In this document: piece after piece, positions 34,204 to 44,889 of the stretch
Layout: each line of letters opens with the position of its first letter
Numbering within the stretch: position 1 is the stretch's first letter
From: Diospyros lotus
Lineage: Eukaryota > Streptophyta > Magnoliopsida > Ericales > Ebenaceae
Direction: 5' to 3'
DNA length: 64,000 nucleotides
Assembly: GCF_014633365.1 (NCBI RefSeq)
Contig: NC_068344.1
Location: 9,067,669 to 9,131,668, forward strand
Made by a program: the position numbers and the translations under genes
Notes under the pieces: model-generated
Seen by the model: only the letters and a program-made list of their open reading frames with translations
Database searches by the model: none
What the model was told of the DNA's origin: nothing

Positions 34204-34578
34204 ATGGCCATTGTCAAAGGCATTTATGCCAACATCCGACCTTTATTCCTAATAATTCTGTGCATGGTTCTGCGTTCGACTTCCAATTCAGGTAAAATTC
34301 ATACCAAACCCATAATTTTAGGATAAATGGGCTTAATTTTGATAGTATATATCTTTCTAGGGGGTACAGTTAGTGATAAAGATTTGTGATTGGTACTGAA
34401 AGGACAAATGCAGCCGGCTAAGGTAGGAGCAATTGGGAGTCCTCCCTGTGCGTTGATAGGGGATTGCATGGAAACTCCAGAGTGTAACAAAACTTGCATT
34501 GAAAGAGGGTATGGTCCTGGGAGATGCTTGCCGTTTGAAGGGTCACCCTCTTTTTGTTGCTGCAACAAGAAGGGTTGA
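34204..34578 (+). CDS. Defensin-like cysteine-rich secreted peptide 2 (two exons)
   Basis: Paralogue of the gene at 13971. Exon 1 (34204-34291) encodes a signal peptide (IRPLFLIILCMVL). Intron 34292-34402 has GT-AG ends and the same position and phase (after base 1 of a Gly codon) as gene 1, and exon 2 is 34403-34578, giving 87 aa. The acceptor after CTGAAAG was chosen because the earlier TTTCTAG acceptor leads to a TGA in frame, and because the start of exon 2 then aligns with gene 1 around VGAIG. Eight Cys: C-x5-C-x5-C-x3-C-x9-C-x9-CCC, with CNKTC and GPGRC as counterparts of CYKTC and GGKC. The tail NKKG is basic. Frame intact. Likely a secreted antimicrobial or signalling peptide; no direct evidence of its target. 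Confidence 0.85.
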
Positions 34579-35569
34579 CCAGTTGTTGTTGTCTTGTTCG
34601 ACTCTACTGCGTTGATCCTTTGCCTATGGTACCTTTTGTTTCCAGTTTAGTGATTATGAGTTGATCTATGTGTCTACAAAAAATTTGGAGCTTCCTGTTA
34701 TTTGTTAATTTGTTCTTTTACTACTGTTTCTTTTTCTCATCATTAATGCCATTTTCATTCTAATGTCTCATTAAAAGATCAAAAAAGTCTAAGAACTTAA
34801 AATAACATTTTAATCTAAAAATTTGTAATTTTTTCCTAATTGGAGGGCGGGGGAGGGATCCAGCACATGGGGTAAGTTTAATAATTTTATCTTTCAAAAA
34901 TCCCTAAAGAAGTCTAATTCTATTAGAGATTCGAAATATCAAATTAAATGTTATTTATAAAAATCATAATTTCAATAGATTTCAAAATGTCAAGATAGAC
35001 ATTATTCATAAGAATTCTAATTTTCAGAAATTTAGGAAAGTTTCATATCCTTCTATAAATAAACAAGCTCTCATTCAAAAAAATATACATTTCTGATATT
35101 GATTTCAATACAATTTTTAAGACTTTAAACTTTAGTGTCTAATTTAAGTATCGAAATATTTGTGCAAAAATTTTTTTGTACCCTCTAATCATTTTCTTTC
35201 TTACAAATTTCAAGTGACTTAACGACAATATTTCTAGTTAAGAAATTTATTATTGTGTTTGGCCAAGAACACATCCATTGATATAATTTACATTATTATT
35301 GTTTAAGAGTAATCCACACGTTTTCTCCCTATCAAGAAAGTTATTTTAATTATTTTAATTAATTAAAATTTTTCATTTAATTTTTTACATTTACGGTGAT
35401 GTAAAAACTTGATATTTTACATACAAAGTATCAGGAAAAATGAATAATCACCTATTTAAGTTATTTAAATGTAATTTAATAATGTAAATAATGTTAGTGT
35501 AATTTAAATGCTTAAACTGAACCTTAACTTTATATATCGATACAGATTATATTTTAGCATATATTTTAG
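34579..35569. other. 3' flank of defensin-like gene 2, AT-rich
   Basis: No second gene. A TTGTTCTTTTACTACTGTTTC stretch may include the polyadenylation zone (34600-34760). Confidence 0.4.
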
Positions 35570-35800
35570 CCCTAAGGTGGTGGCCCAAGTGGTTAATGGT
35601 GGGTGGTAAGTTGTCAACGTTGAGCTTTTTAATCTTTGGACGCCACCTACACTCTCTCTTGTGGTTTCCTTCTACCATAGGCATGCATTGTACAAGTTTA
35701 ATAGGGTGGCCTATGATACCTACTAAGGAGACCTTACCAGGAGGCTTTACCCAAGAGTAAAACCTTGGGTAAAATGCTAGTAGTCATTTTAAGTATACAT
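35570..35800 (+). repeat. Possible tRNA-derived SINE remnant
   Basis: GGTGGTGGCCCAAGTGGTTA (35577-35596) fits an RNA polymerase III A box (TGGCCCAAGTGG), and GTTGTCAACGTTGAGC about 30 bp later is a weak B-box candidate. The body continues to about 35790. No target duplication or poly-A/T tail was confirmed. Confidence 0.3.
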
Positions 35801-36059
35801 GCATACAAAATGCTACAAACGAAATATGTAGCCTTGTATTTATGGTCAATTAATTTTTAAAATCAATCAAGATAATTTAATCTGATCAGAAATAAAATAA
35901 GATGAGATAAGTTCTCATCCTAAAATAAAATTATTTTTAAGTGAGATAATTTGATTCTTAAATAAAATTTTAATCTTGTTATTGCCGAAAATTCAATAAT
36001 TAAATTTTAAGATATGGGACCAACCGTTGTAAGTATTTGAGCTTGGTTTCTAGTGTAAC

Positions 36060-36420
36060 AATGTTGCCACAAGAATGAGACTGCCTCTACGATGTTGCCA
36101 CAAAGATCTTGCTACAAGGATATTGTTGTAAGAAAAGTTGCCACAAGGATGTTGCCATAAGAAAAGTTGCTCGAAGGATATTCGCCACAAAAGATGTTGA
36201 CGCAGGGATGTTGTTGCAAAAGAAGTTGCCTCAAGGATGTTGCCACAGAAAAGGTTATTGTAAGGATATTTGCCACAAGAGAGGCTGCTGCAAGGATATT
36301 TGCCACAAGAGATATTGCCGCAAGAAAAGTTGTCGCAAGGATGTCATCACAAGAAAAGTTGTTGGAAGGATATTCGCCATAAGAGATGTTGCCAAAAGGA
36401 TCTTGCCGCAAGGAATGTCT
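36060..36420 (-). repeat. Degenerate repeat array of TTGCCRCAAGGATG
   Basis: About 20 irregular copies of a 10-14 bp phrase (TTGCCACAAGGATGTTGCC and variants such as TTGCCGCAAGAAAAG). More copies occur at 39200-39430 (CTTGCCACAAG, TTGCAGCAAGG). Cys-rich open frames here (36109-36483) are by-products of the repeat. Confidence 0.75.
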
Positions 36421-36543
36421 TGTTCCCTTGTTGATACTCGAAAATGGGTTAAAAGGCTCGCAGGAATCTTTGTAATACCCTGAGAGTCCAAGAGAAACTA
36501 ATATATATCGAGGATAGTAAAGAAAGAAACAACACCAGTTGGA

Positions 36544-38390
36544 TGATTAGTGGTTAATTTTGTAAAATTTTGTTATAATTATAACCCTCGTTTTGATTTT
36601 AAATTGATTTAATTGAATAGTTATGTGTAATATATATATATATAATATATTATAATAAACATGTAAATATAATATATATATTATAACATAATACATATAC
36701 TCAATGAAGTGCATGCATGAAGCATCTATATAATATATAAATATATAATATATAATATATCATATAAATATATACATAATATATAATTTAATACCACTCA
36801 ATTACTTGTTTGTAAGCATAAAGAATGTGAGATTGGAGACTCAAATTGGATTGAAGAATGAAGAATTAAAACCCAACTTGAGCAAGCCCATGGAAGACAT
36901 CATTTGGAGAAGGCCCAAGCATTATTTTTAATCCTAATGAAGATAAATAAAAAACCTAATTGTAGAAATCTATTTTTATTTTTTTTAATATTTATTTTAT
37001 GAGTGCTTTATTATGTGTGTTTTTTAGCTAAAATCCATTTAACTATTATGGGTGTATTATAGCTAAAATCCATTTAACTTTATGAGTGCTTTATTAGGTG
37101 TGTATTTTAGCTAAAATCCATTTAACTTTAGGTGTGTATTATAGCTAAACTCCATTTAACTTTAAATGTGTGAGTGCCCATTAGATATAATTATGTTTAA
37201 TTGAATAATTGAAATTATGTGGTTTAAATTGCATCTTGTCGGATATAAATAGCTCACTTGATTGTATTTGTAAGTGTGATTATTATTCTTGAATCAAAAT
37301 TTAGTTATTTTCTTAGAATTCTCTCTTTGAGAATTGCTTTTGTTCTTTCTTATTTTCTCTATTGTTTTCTCTTGTGATTTTATATTCTTTCTTTATTCTC
37401 TTGAATTCTTATGTCATTTATTGTTATTTTATTATCCACCGTCTAAATGGCCAGTTAATTTATGTTTTTTAATTTCTGTAATTTTAATTCTTGTCATTTA
37501 AATTATTCACCGCCTAAATGGCCGGTTAATTTCTATTATTTTAATTCCCGTTATTTAAATTCTATTATTTAAATTACGTCTTTTAAATTCCTATCAATTA
37601 ACTTTCAAATAAAGATGAGTAGCTAAATCCAATCTTAGATTAAGGCAATGACAGTGTCAAACGCCAATGATTCCCAAAGAAAACTGCGCTTTAAATGAAT
37701 AACATTAATTTAAATTTCAGTATAAGTGTGTATTAATTATTGAAAAATCACTAGGTTTGGATTGGAACGTAAGCCTAAATTAGAGCTTTCATGCCATATA
37801 TGAGAGTTACTAGAACTGGAAACGGTATTATATCCAAACCCGGATGATTAATTTAGTTATTCTGTGTATTAATTGAAATTAAATTTATGGTAGTTGCTTA
37901 AATTAGAATCCCGCATATCATATATGGGGATTGCTTAAACTAGAACTATCACCATCTCTAATTACATTTAATAACAAACCCTCATATCTGAAATTAAATT
38001 AATGTTGCTAATCTTTTCAGCTAAAATTTAGGAATCAACAGGTTGGTGCTGAAATTGTCTTAACTCAAGTACTATCCAATTTTATATTCTCACATTCAGT
38101 ATTTATTTCAATTTCTGTCTTGCTTTATTTCCTAGTATATGTTGTCTAAAAAAAATCTTGTTGCCAATTCGTCCAAGTGCGTGTGCGTGTGTGTAATATT
38201 CTTTTTCTTTTGCCATAAATAAATCTTTTAATGGACGATCTAGATTCATCCAAAAAATATAAATTTAAATTTGGACTACAACTACACTCGTACACTGACG
38301 AGTATAAACCTCTCACCAAAATAAAAATATATATATAAAAGTTTTAATATGTTTTTATTATGTTTTAATTACAGGGTGAGAGTGCAGCCA
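36544..38390 (+). mobile_element. Insertion inside the TRIM 1 LTR, LTR-like, 1847 bp
   Basis: Starts TGATTAGTGGTTAATTTTG and ends GTGCAGCCA, flanked by TTGGA (36539-36543) and CTGGA (38391-38395). Within it, GGATATAAATAGCTC (about 37239) is a TATA-type box, and GGAATCAACA followed by GGTTGGTGCTGAAATTG (about 38030-38057) looks like an LTR end plus primer site. It may therefore be a long LTR (36544-38040) with a short internal remnant. No protein domains. Confidence 0.55.
37000..37175 (+). repeat. Tandem repeat, four copies of a phrase around TTTTAGCTAAAATCCATTTA
   Basis: Copies at about 37022, 37058, 37107 and 37140, alternating with GAGTGCTTTATTAGGTGTGT. The units vary between about 33 and 50 bp. 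Confidence 0.8.
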
Positions 38391-39480
38391 CTGGACACTT
38401 TTTGGACTGAATGTAGATAAAAAAACTCCAGAGTTAAGCGTGCTTGAACTGGAGTAGCTCAAGGATGGATGACGCTTGGGAAGTTCGCGTAGGCCCATCA
38501 GGGTAAATTGATCCGATCCTTCCTATCGCTCAATGTGGGATGTTACACGTGGTATTAGAGCTGACTCTTGGTGAAGGCGGTCCGATAAGGGCAGGAGTGG
38601 CACCAGGGCACGAGGGCCTGAATAAGGAGTAGCTTCTGGCAGGCTTTTAGGATGGCAGCCTCCAAAGGAGAGAAGGTCTAGGACTGATTGTAAGGTTACA
38701 TGATAAGGACGTCATGTGTTCAAGGGGGGGAGAATGTAATATCTTGAGAGCCATAAAGAAACTAATATATATTGAGGATAGTAAGGAAAGAAATAACACC
38801 AGTTGGACACATTTTGGGCTAAATGTGGATAAAGAACTCTTTGGTTTAGTGTGCTTGAGTTAGGGTAGCTTAAGGATGGATGACCCTTGGAAAGTTTGCG
38901 TAGGCCTATTAGGGTAAGTTGATCCGGTCTTTCCTATTGCTCGATGCGAGATGTTACAATCCTTGCCCGCGATGACCCTTCGATGCTTAAGTCAATACCA
39001 AATGTGGATAGTTGTTCATGAAAAACAAGAAAAGCGTAGTTAATGTGTCTAAATTTTATCGAATTGGGGAGTTCCTTTCTGTGTCTTATAGCTGGGTATT
39101 TATAAGGCATGATTCCAAAGGATGCTAGGTGTTAACATGTGTTAATTGTTAAGTGGGAGCCTTGATCTTGCCGAGATGAGACTTTTGCCTCAAGGCTTAT
39201 AGCGCCGCAAGAATTATGTGCTGCGAGTGCAACCATGCAGCAAGGCACTTGGCTGCAAAGCCTTTGTTGCCATGAGGCCGCCCTTACCGCAACCTTTTGC
39301 ACCACGAGCCCGTCCTTGCCACAAGTCTCATTTTGAAGTCAATCCCCTGTGTGACGCAAGGCCCTCTCTGTAGCAAGGTTTCCTTTGCCACAAGGCCTTC
39401 TTTAGGTGTCGCAAGACTTGTCAACCGAAGTCCTTACTTTTGGGTTAATCCATGATGAATTTATACCTTACAGTACACTA

Positions 39481-40581
39481 TCGCAAGCTCATTTTTGCTT
39501 TTAAAAAACCCTCCATTTTCTCCTTATAATTTCTCCATAACCGGTACAACACATCTCTTAAACCTTATAAGTAAGGTTTTCTCCTTTATAAATAGAGGTC
39601 CATGCATAAGGTTTTGAACACACTGAAAATCACCGCGCACCATATTATAAATGTTCTTATTAGAAGAGTAGGTATTTGGGTTGTGGCTAAAGTGCACTTT
39701 CCGTACTGTGATTATGCACCCGTCAACTTGAAAGTTTAAAGAGGCTCATAACATGACAAGTTTCGAAGATTCAAAATTTTGACTATTGACTAGGTATTTA
39801 TTTTTGTGATATTTACTATTTATGTATAAAATAACTAACATTGATAATTGGAATTCCATTATTTTTTTTTCTTATATGTGATTGATGGTGTCTCGGGTTG
39901 TTTAGATCCTTTTACAACGATGGCTAGTTAGAAAAGAAGGCTCTAGTTGAATCTTGGGAGGTTGTGAGCCATAAACCCAACCTCATCATCTATAAACTCT
40001 AGGGGGTAGAAGGCAAAATAACTTTTAAGGATAATGTCATTAGCATGTCTCAATAGTTCAGTGATATCTCTCTTTTTTACCATCCTTAGAAATTGGTTTT
40101 GTTATATTTTTGTCATTGGATTTGTGCATCTTCAATTCAAAATTAATTTTCCCAACATGTATTACACTATAACAATCCATAAAACAACCATTTCAATAAA
40201 AAATGAACTTTTCACTCAAAATCAAAACATATGGATGCCACGTATTATTGGATTCGTGATGTTTTGGATTCTAAATTATTGCAATGTACAAGAATTCATA
40301 CTGATAAGAATGATTCATATACGATGACAAAGTATTTAATCAAATCATCAAAGAAAAATTTGAAAGTTGCAAAGGAGAGGATGAACATTCACCCCATATA
40401 ACTTGGAAAGGGGATATTTGTTTTCTCCCTATGGGCTAATAGGAAGACAACACATATTATTTAGTAAGTTCATAATTTCTCTTTTGTTTTTTGAGCCATT
40501 GGGGTAATTTTCTTTAATGAAGATATAAAATATATTAAATTATAATTATTAATTTATAATTCAATGATGTTATATACTTTA
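39481..40581. other. Intergenic stretch, no gene recognised
   Basis: Contains a good TATA-type box TTTATAAATAGAGG (about 39588) facing +, which may belong to the Tat-type LTR fragment to its left or its lost antisense gene. The open frame 40034-40327 has no recognised domain. Confidence 0.35.
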
Positions 40582-41049
40582 TGTTCTTTCTAACCCAAAG
40601 TGGTGGTCGGCCAAAGAGCTTGAGGTAATGGAAAGCCTGGTCACGACAGTTTACGCGACAGGGGTGGCACCTGCAAGTATTTCGATGCTCAAGTCAATAG
40701 GATTCAAGATAATAGAGTTTCTTTAAGGCTAAAAAAAACATATTTTAATTGGTAATTAGGCGAGCTTATATGGGGGAGAAATGGAGAGCCCGATCCTTGC
40801 GTAATCGCCAGACGTTATGGGAGGGTAAGGAGCCAAGGATCCCAGGACTGCTGAGGATGAGGGTGTAGATGAAGGACCTAGAATCCCAGGGCCGTTGAGG
40901 CCTGTTGCCTGTGCGAGGATCTCAAACGGCATTAATAGGATGGGGATGTCCCTGAGCTAGCGTGAGCCAAGTCTAGGTCTATAGATCAGGCCTGGTGCTG
41001 GGTTATGGGCCTAATGCCAAGCTGGGCTTCTTATGGTTAGTACAGTCCA
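40582..41049 (-). repeat. 3' LTR of the non-autonomous Tat-like element
   Basis: 468 bp, TG...CA on the + strand, ending GTTAGTACAGTCCA. Contains TCGATGCTCAAGTCAATAGG, the block shared with the other Tat LTRs in the window. Confidence 0.8.
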
Positions 41050-41449
41050 TAGCCCCCCAAGTTAGATGTTCGTAGGAACGAGCATTCGAGCTCAAGATGC
41101 ACAGTCTAAGGTCATGATGTGTTTCGATGTCGAAAATATTCGAGCCAAGTTTTGGGTTTGGGTCGATGCTGGTGTGAGCACTCGGGGTTGTTTCGATATC
41201 CTGATAGGTGATGTATGTGGTCTCGAAATTGAAAATGTTAGGTTTGGGAGACAGGACGTCGTAAGCAGGTGGGGAGGTGTCCCCCCCACCTCCTTCACTT
41301 AGGCCATTGAATGCTTGGCATGTGTCATAACAAGTGGCGTGATGTTAGTAGAAGATTTTTGTCATTTGAATCTTGCCCGTCAGATGCATCTTACAGTTAC
41401 GATCTATCTTCGGTGACTGACCTAAATCACGATCGTTGAGTGACGCTAG

Positions 41450-42032
41450 TATAAAGGCTTCTTCTCTATCTTACTTTTCACCTTTACTTCTAATTTAAGA
41501 ACCCTCATTTCTCTAAGAACTCCTTGTCCTTCTACTGTATTCATTTTCGATTGTTCATCACTTTCCATCCTGGGATTTCGCTCAACTTTATTGGCAATCT
41601 CTCGAATCTGGCTTTTTTCATTCTTTTCTCTTTCGCACTTTCCTTATTGTCGTCATCTACTAGTCATCGAGTGTTATGGCGAGATCATGGAGTGAATCTA
41701 GTTCGAGGAGCGATTATGTGTTTGTCATAGGTGAACTCCTAGCAATGAACGCGACGCTTATGCAAAAGGCTAGCCGTCGGGCCTTGTTAGCTGAACTTAG
41801 GAGGGAGATTCAAAGGGTAGATCAGGGTATTCAAAGCGTAGCTCAAAATAAGCATGGGGTGTTAACTTCTGATAGTTTTATTTTCCTTGGTTCCTTTGAG
41901 GATAGTGTAGGTACCCCATCCATGCCTAGGAAGATCGCCAAGATCAATGTTAGTGGCGTCGAGGCGGCTAGGGATGATCAAGTAGAGTCATCTTCAGGTC
42001 TTCCCTCTAGCTCGAGTGTTGCGTACAACTAG
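41450..42032 (+). pseudogene. Truncated antisense gene of the non-autonomous Tat-like element
   Basis: A TATA box GTATAAAGGC at about 41450 is followed by a pyrimidine-rich leader and an ATG at 41676 opening 118 codons (MARSWSESSSRSDYVFVIGE). The mid part (KASRRALLAELRREIQRVDQ) is helical and charged; the C-terminus is Ser-rich. It is antisense to the element, at the same place (beside the 3' LTR and polypurine tract) as the antisense genes at 2420-4731 and 49513-52133, and its leader layout is the same. It lacks the conserved gypsy-type block and the long coiled coil, so it is a stump. Sequence homology to the other two was not shown. Confidence 0.45.
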
Positions 42033-42180
42033 GTGAGTAAGGAGGTGGCCAAGTTCGCCTCAGTATATGACTCTCCCGGGGGGACCATGTTATTCTGGCT
42101 TCTGATTCTGGCCATAGTCGGTTTTTGGATAGGGTTATTGGGATGTTTTGGTGAGGTTATGTGGTAGGTAAGTTTTATAG

Positions 42181-42200
42181 GTCCCATGATGGGCACCAAA
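42181..42200 (-). promoter_or_regulatory. Primer binding site of the non-autonomous Tat-like element
   Basis: On the - strand TGGTGCCCATCATGGGAC follows the 5' LTR within two bases. Starts with TGG, the complement of the tRNA CCA end. The tRNA was not identified. Confidence 0.55.
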
Positions 42201-42668
42201 TGTTCCTTCTAGCCCAAAGTGGTGGTCGGCCAGAGAACTTGAGGCAATGATAAGCCTGGTCACGATAGTCTGCATAGCAGGGGTGGCACCTGCAAGTACT
42301 TTGATGCTCACGTTAATGGGGATTTAAGATGACAAAGTTTCTTTAAAGCTAAACAGAACATACCTCAATTGGTGATTAGACGAGCTTATATGGAGGAGAG
42401 GGGGAGAGCCTAATCCCTGTGTAATCTTCGGCCGTTATGGAAGGATAAGAAATCGAGGATCCTGGTGCTATTAAGGATGAGGGTGCAGATAAAGGATTGA
42501 GAATCCCGAGGTCGTTGAGGCCTGTTGCTTGCCCGGGGATCTAGGACGACATTGATAAGATGAAAAGCAGTTGAATTGACGTGAGTTGAGGCCAGGTCTA
42601 TAGATCAGGCCTGGTGCTGGGTTATAGGCCTAATGTCGGGTTAGGGTTCTTGTGGTTAGTATTATGTA
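42201..42668 (-). repeat. 5' LTR of the non-autonomous Tat-like element
   Basis: 468 bp, aligned along its length with 40582-41049. Differences are frequent (roughly one base in seven by eye), mostly transitions, so the element is old. The end is GTTAGTATTATGTA where the partner reads GTTAGTACAGTCCA. Confidence 0.75.
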
Positions 42669-43646
42669 CTTCCTAATTGATCTTGAATTGAAGTAAAATA
42701 TATCTTGAATATGGTTTCTTGGTTTGTGTGATAAACCTTGAATAGACTTCAATTTGATTTGGAGTACAACACACTTGAATATATATATATATATATAGAA
42801 TATATATATTCAATTTTTGAGAAAAAATGTAATTTAGATTAAAGAGTTTTTTTAGGTAGTGACAGAGTCAAAATTGATAAAATAGTTATAAGGTGTAATT
42901 AATTTATTTGAGAGTCTAAAAATATTTTTTTTAAAGATGAAGTTAAAAATAAATTTTTTATTTATAATATGATTAGTTTTCACAATTTTCACACATATTA
43001 TAATAGGTTTTGCCACTCTCCTCCTCCTCCTCCTCCTCCTCCTTATGGTCTCTATTTGACATTTAGTGTTGATAATAAGTTCTAGTCACTATAACCCAAT
43101 TAATGTTAGTGGGATCCTTTTCTTGAAACCAATTATTAAGAACTCATTGGCTGATGGGTTCCATCAACCCATCGTCTAAATCAATACGCCTCAAACAATA
43201 GGTGACGGTGGTTTCCGTCAAAAGCGATGGGTTTCTTATTGCCACAAACAATCGACAACAGAGCATGAAGTTTTTAATTTTTATTTTATATTTTAAAAAT
43301 ACAATTTGTTTTTACTTTAGAAAATTGGCAAACGTATCTAAAATACTTCGTAATAATTTATCTTTCACAAATTAAATTTTTTTTTTTACCAGAAAATCCC
43401 ATTAATAAAAAAATTATTTCTCCCAAAATTCCCAGGACTTCTGTGTTCAGACTAACCGGAGGAGGAGTAGAGGTCTCCGGTTCAAACCGGTTCCCGCTTC
43501 TCCTCATAGCCCATAGAATGGCGAATCTGTCGGTCTTGACCTTGAAATTGTTAACGTTGAAGGCCTCGGGAGGGAAACAATTAATTATTTTTCCCCCATG
43601 TCGTAATAATTAATAATATTAGACCAAGCTCCAAAGTAACGCAATG

Positions 43647-43694
<48 letters not shown>

Positions 43695-44889
43695 ATCCGA
43701 TAAACGGCTAGTTAGTTCGAATTTATCGGGAAAGATCTCACGTTTGGTTTCCGATTTTCTCACGCTAATTTGAGGTTGAGCCCCACAGTCACAGAGCAAA
43801 AGCATGCATGCCAAACACAGCCCCACCGCCTATCACACACATGCCTTGACAATCACTAGGAGCCGTAACGTGGACCCCGCCAGACTAGGATAGATCGAGT
43901 TCACTTGCTTTTGCTGTTGAATCATAATCATCATACTCTCCCTAAAGCCTTTACCGCTCATTTTCGCTCAAATCAGTATATATATTCAATTCATGCATGT
44001 ATCCTAATGGGTAAAGTTATGGGGTTTGTTATACATGCGTTTGCAATGAATTATGTCGCTTCATATAGAATTTGAACTTATACCAACTAATAGAAATCAA
44101 CTTTAGTGTACATTTGAGTATGAAGTGATATATAAAATTTTCATAAATCATAGAATTATGATATGATTTCATTTAAAATCTCTCCATAAAAATGTTTTTA
44201 ATTTGGGAAATTTGGAAAAATAGGACTTTCAGTAGTAAACTTTGGAAAATAGGACACTTTTAAAATCTTTACAAAACTAGAACATTTGAAAATTGATTGG
44301 ACAAAAATGCCCCCGCTTTAAATTAGCTATAGGATCTTGTCTTTTTTTTTCATACACATTCTCACTCGCTCGCTGTCAATCTCTCTCGCTTGTTTTTCTT
44401 TCTCTCCATCTAAGTATTGTTACTTCTTTATTAATCGTTTTCTTCAAAGTTATTGTTGTTCTTCACTTTGCAGATCTGATAGCTTGTCTCTATACCAGAC
44501 ATGCATTCATTTACTTATCTTTGAAAAACTTTGACCAATAAATCTTAGTAGTTTGAGTGATTTCAAAGTATTTTATCCTTTTCTCTGTGATTTTTTGAAT
44601 GAAAACGTAATGAATTTGTAAATGAACTTGGCTCTGGTTCTTCATTCAAAAGTTCAATTGAGTAAAGAGTATGCATTTCGCTAGTTTGAATATATATCGG
44701 TAAGTCATGATATATTTCAATCAATATAGATTAAAACACGGTAGAATCATGAAAAATATTTTATATCGGTTGATATATCGGTCATGAAAAGATATATATC
44801 AACCGATATATTAGTTTGGAAAGGATATGTATATACCGACATTCTTTCTCAACTGATATATTGGTAACATGTTATCGATTGAGATCTTA
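42669..44889. other. Intergenic stretch with microsatellites, no certain gene
   Basis: Microsatellites: AT (42779-42797), CTC (about 43018-43042), CT (about 43652-43688). A short frame from the ATG at 43518 (MANLSVLTLKLLTLKASGGK, 32 codons) follows a GC-richer leader and could be a host first exon, but nothing supports it further. Near 44690-44880 the phrase TATATCGGTTGATATATCGG and its complement repeat several times. Confidence 0.4.
43652..43688. repeat. CT dinucleotide microsatellite
   Basis: Uninterrupted CTCTCT run. It causes an Arg-Glu repeat in a spurious - strand frame. Confidence 0.95.

Larger units (their letters stand above)
36471..38958 (+). mobile_element. TRIM retrotransposon 1, interrupted in its 5' LTR
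   Basis: 5' LTR in two pieces (36471-36543 and 38396-38547), primer site TGGTATTAGAGC (about 38550), non-coding body, purine tract TCAAGGGGGGGAGAA (38720-38734), 3' LTR 38735-38958 (224 bp, TGTAATATCTTGAG...GATGTTACA). Flanks ATCTT (36466-36470) and ATCCT (38959-38963) match at four of five bases. Without its insert it is about 636 bp. It is a homologue, in opposite orientation, of the TRIM at 44890. Confidence 0.85.
36000..39480 (-). repeat. Tat-type LTR fragment, split by a TRIM
   Basis: The two parts 36000-36470 and 38959-39480 read across the TRIM. The joint region GATGACCCTTCGATGCTTAAG (38971-38991, right part) aligns with GAAGACCCTTCGAAGCTTAA in the LTR of the complete Tat element (about 48622), and GCTCGCAGGAAT (left part) aligns with GCTTGTGGGACT there. 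A TATTTATAAGG-like box (39099-39109) parallels the other LTR's TATATAAGG zone. Neither end of the fragment was found. Confidence 0.5.
40582..42668 (-). mobile_element. Non-autonomous Tat-like LTR element with two 468-bp LTRs
   Basis: Two direct repeats of equal length (40582-41049 and 42201-42668) both begin TGTTC(T/C)TTCTA(A/G)CCCAAAG on the + strand. On the - strand the 5' LTR (right copy) is followed by TTTGGTGCCCATCATGGGAC, a primer site of the type seen in Tat-group elements, and the 3' LTR (left copy) is preceded by AACTTGGGGGG as a polypurine tract. The internal part is only 1151 bp: gag and pol are missing, but the start of an antisense gene (41676-42032) remains. Flanks CTTTA/CTTCC match poorly, so it is old or the edge has mutated. 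Confidence 0.8.

Noticed and set aside
35577..35640. tRNA gene
   Set aside because: Only an A-box-like stretch is convincing; no cloverleaf or anticodon arm could be drawn.
36109..36483. Cys-rich frame (CCKKSCHKD repeats) as a third defensin-like or metallothionein gene
   Set aside because: The Cys and Lys pattern follows from the TTGCCACAAGGATG repeat; no signal peptide and no match to the CCC-ending pattern.
43581..43826. Arg-Glu repeat protein on the - strand
   Set aside because: Encoded by the CT microsatellite at 43652-43688.
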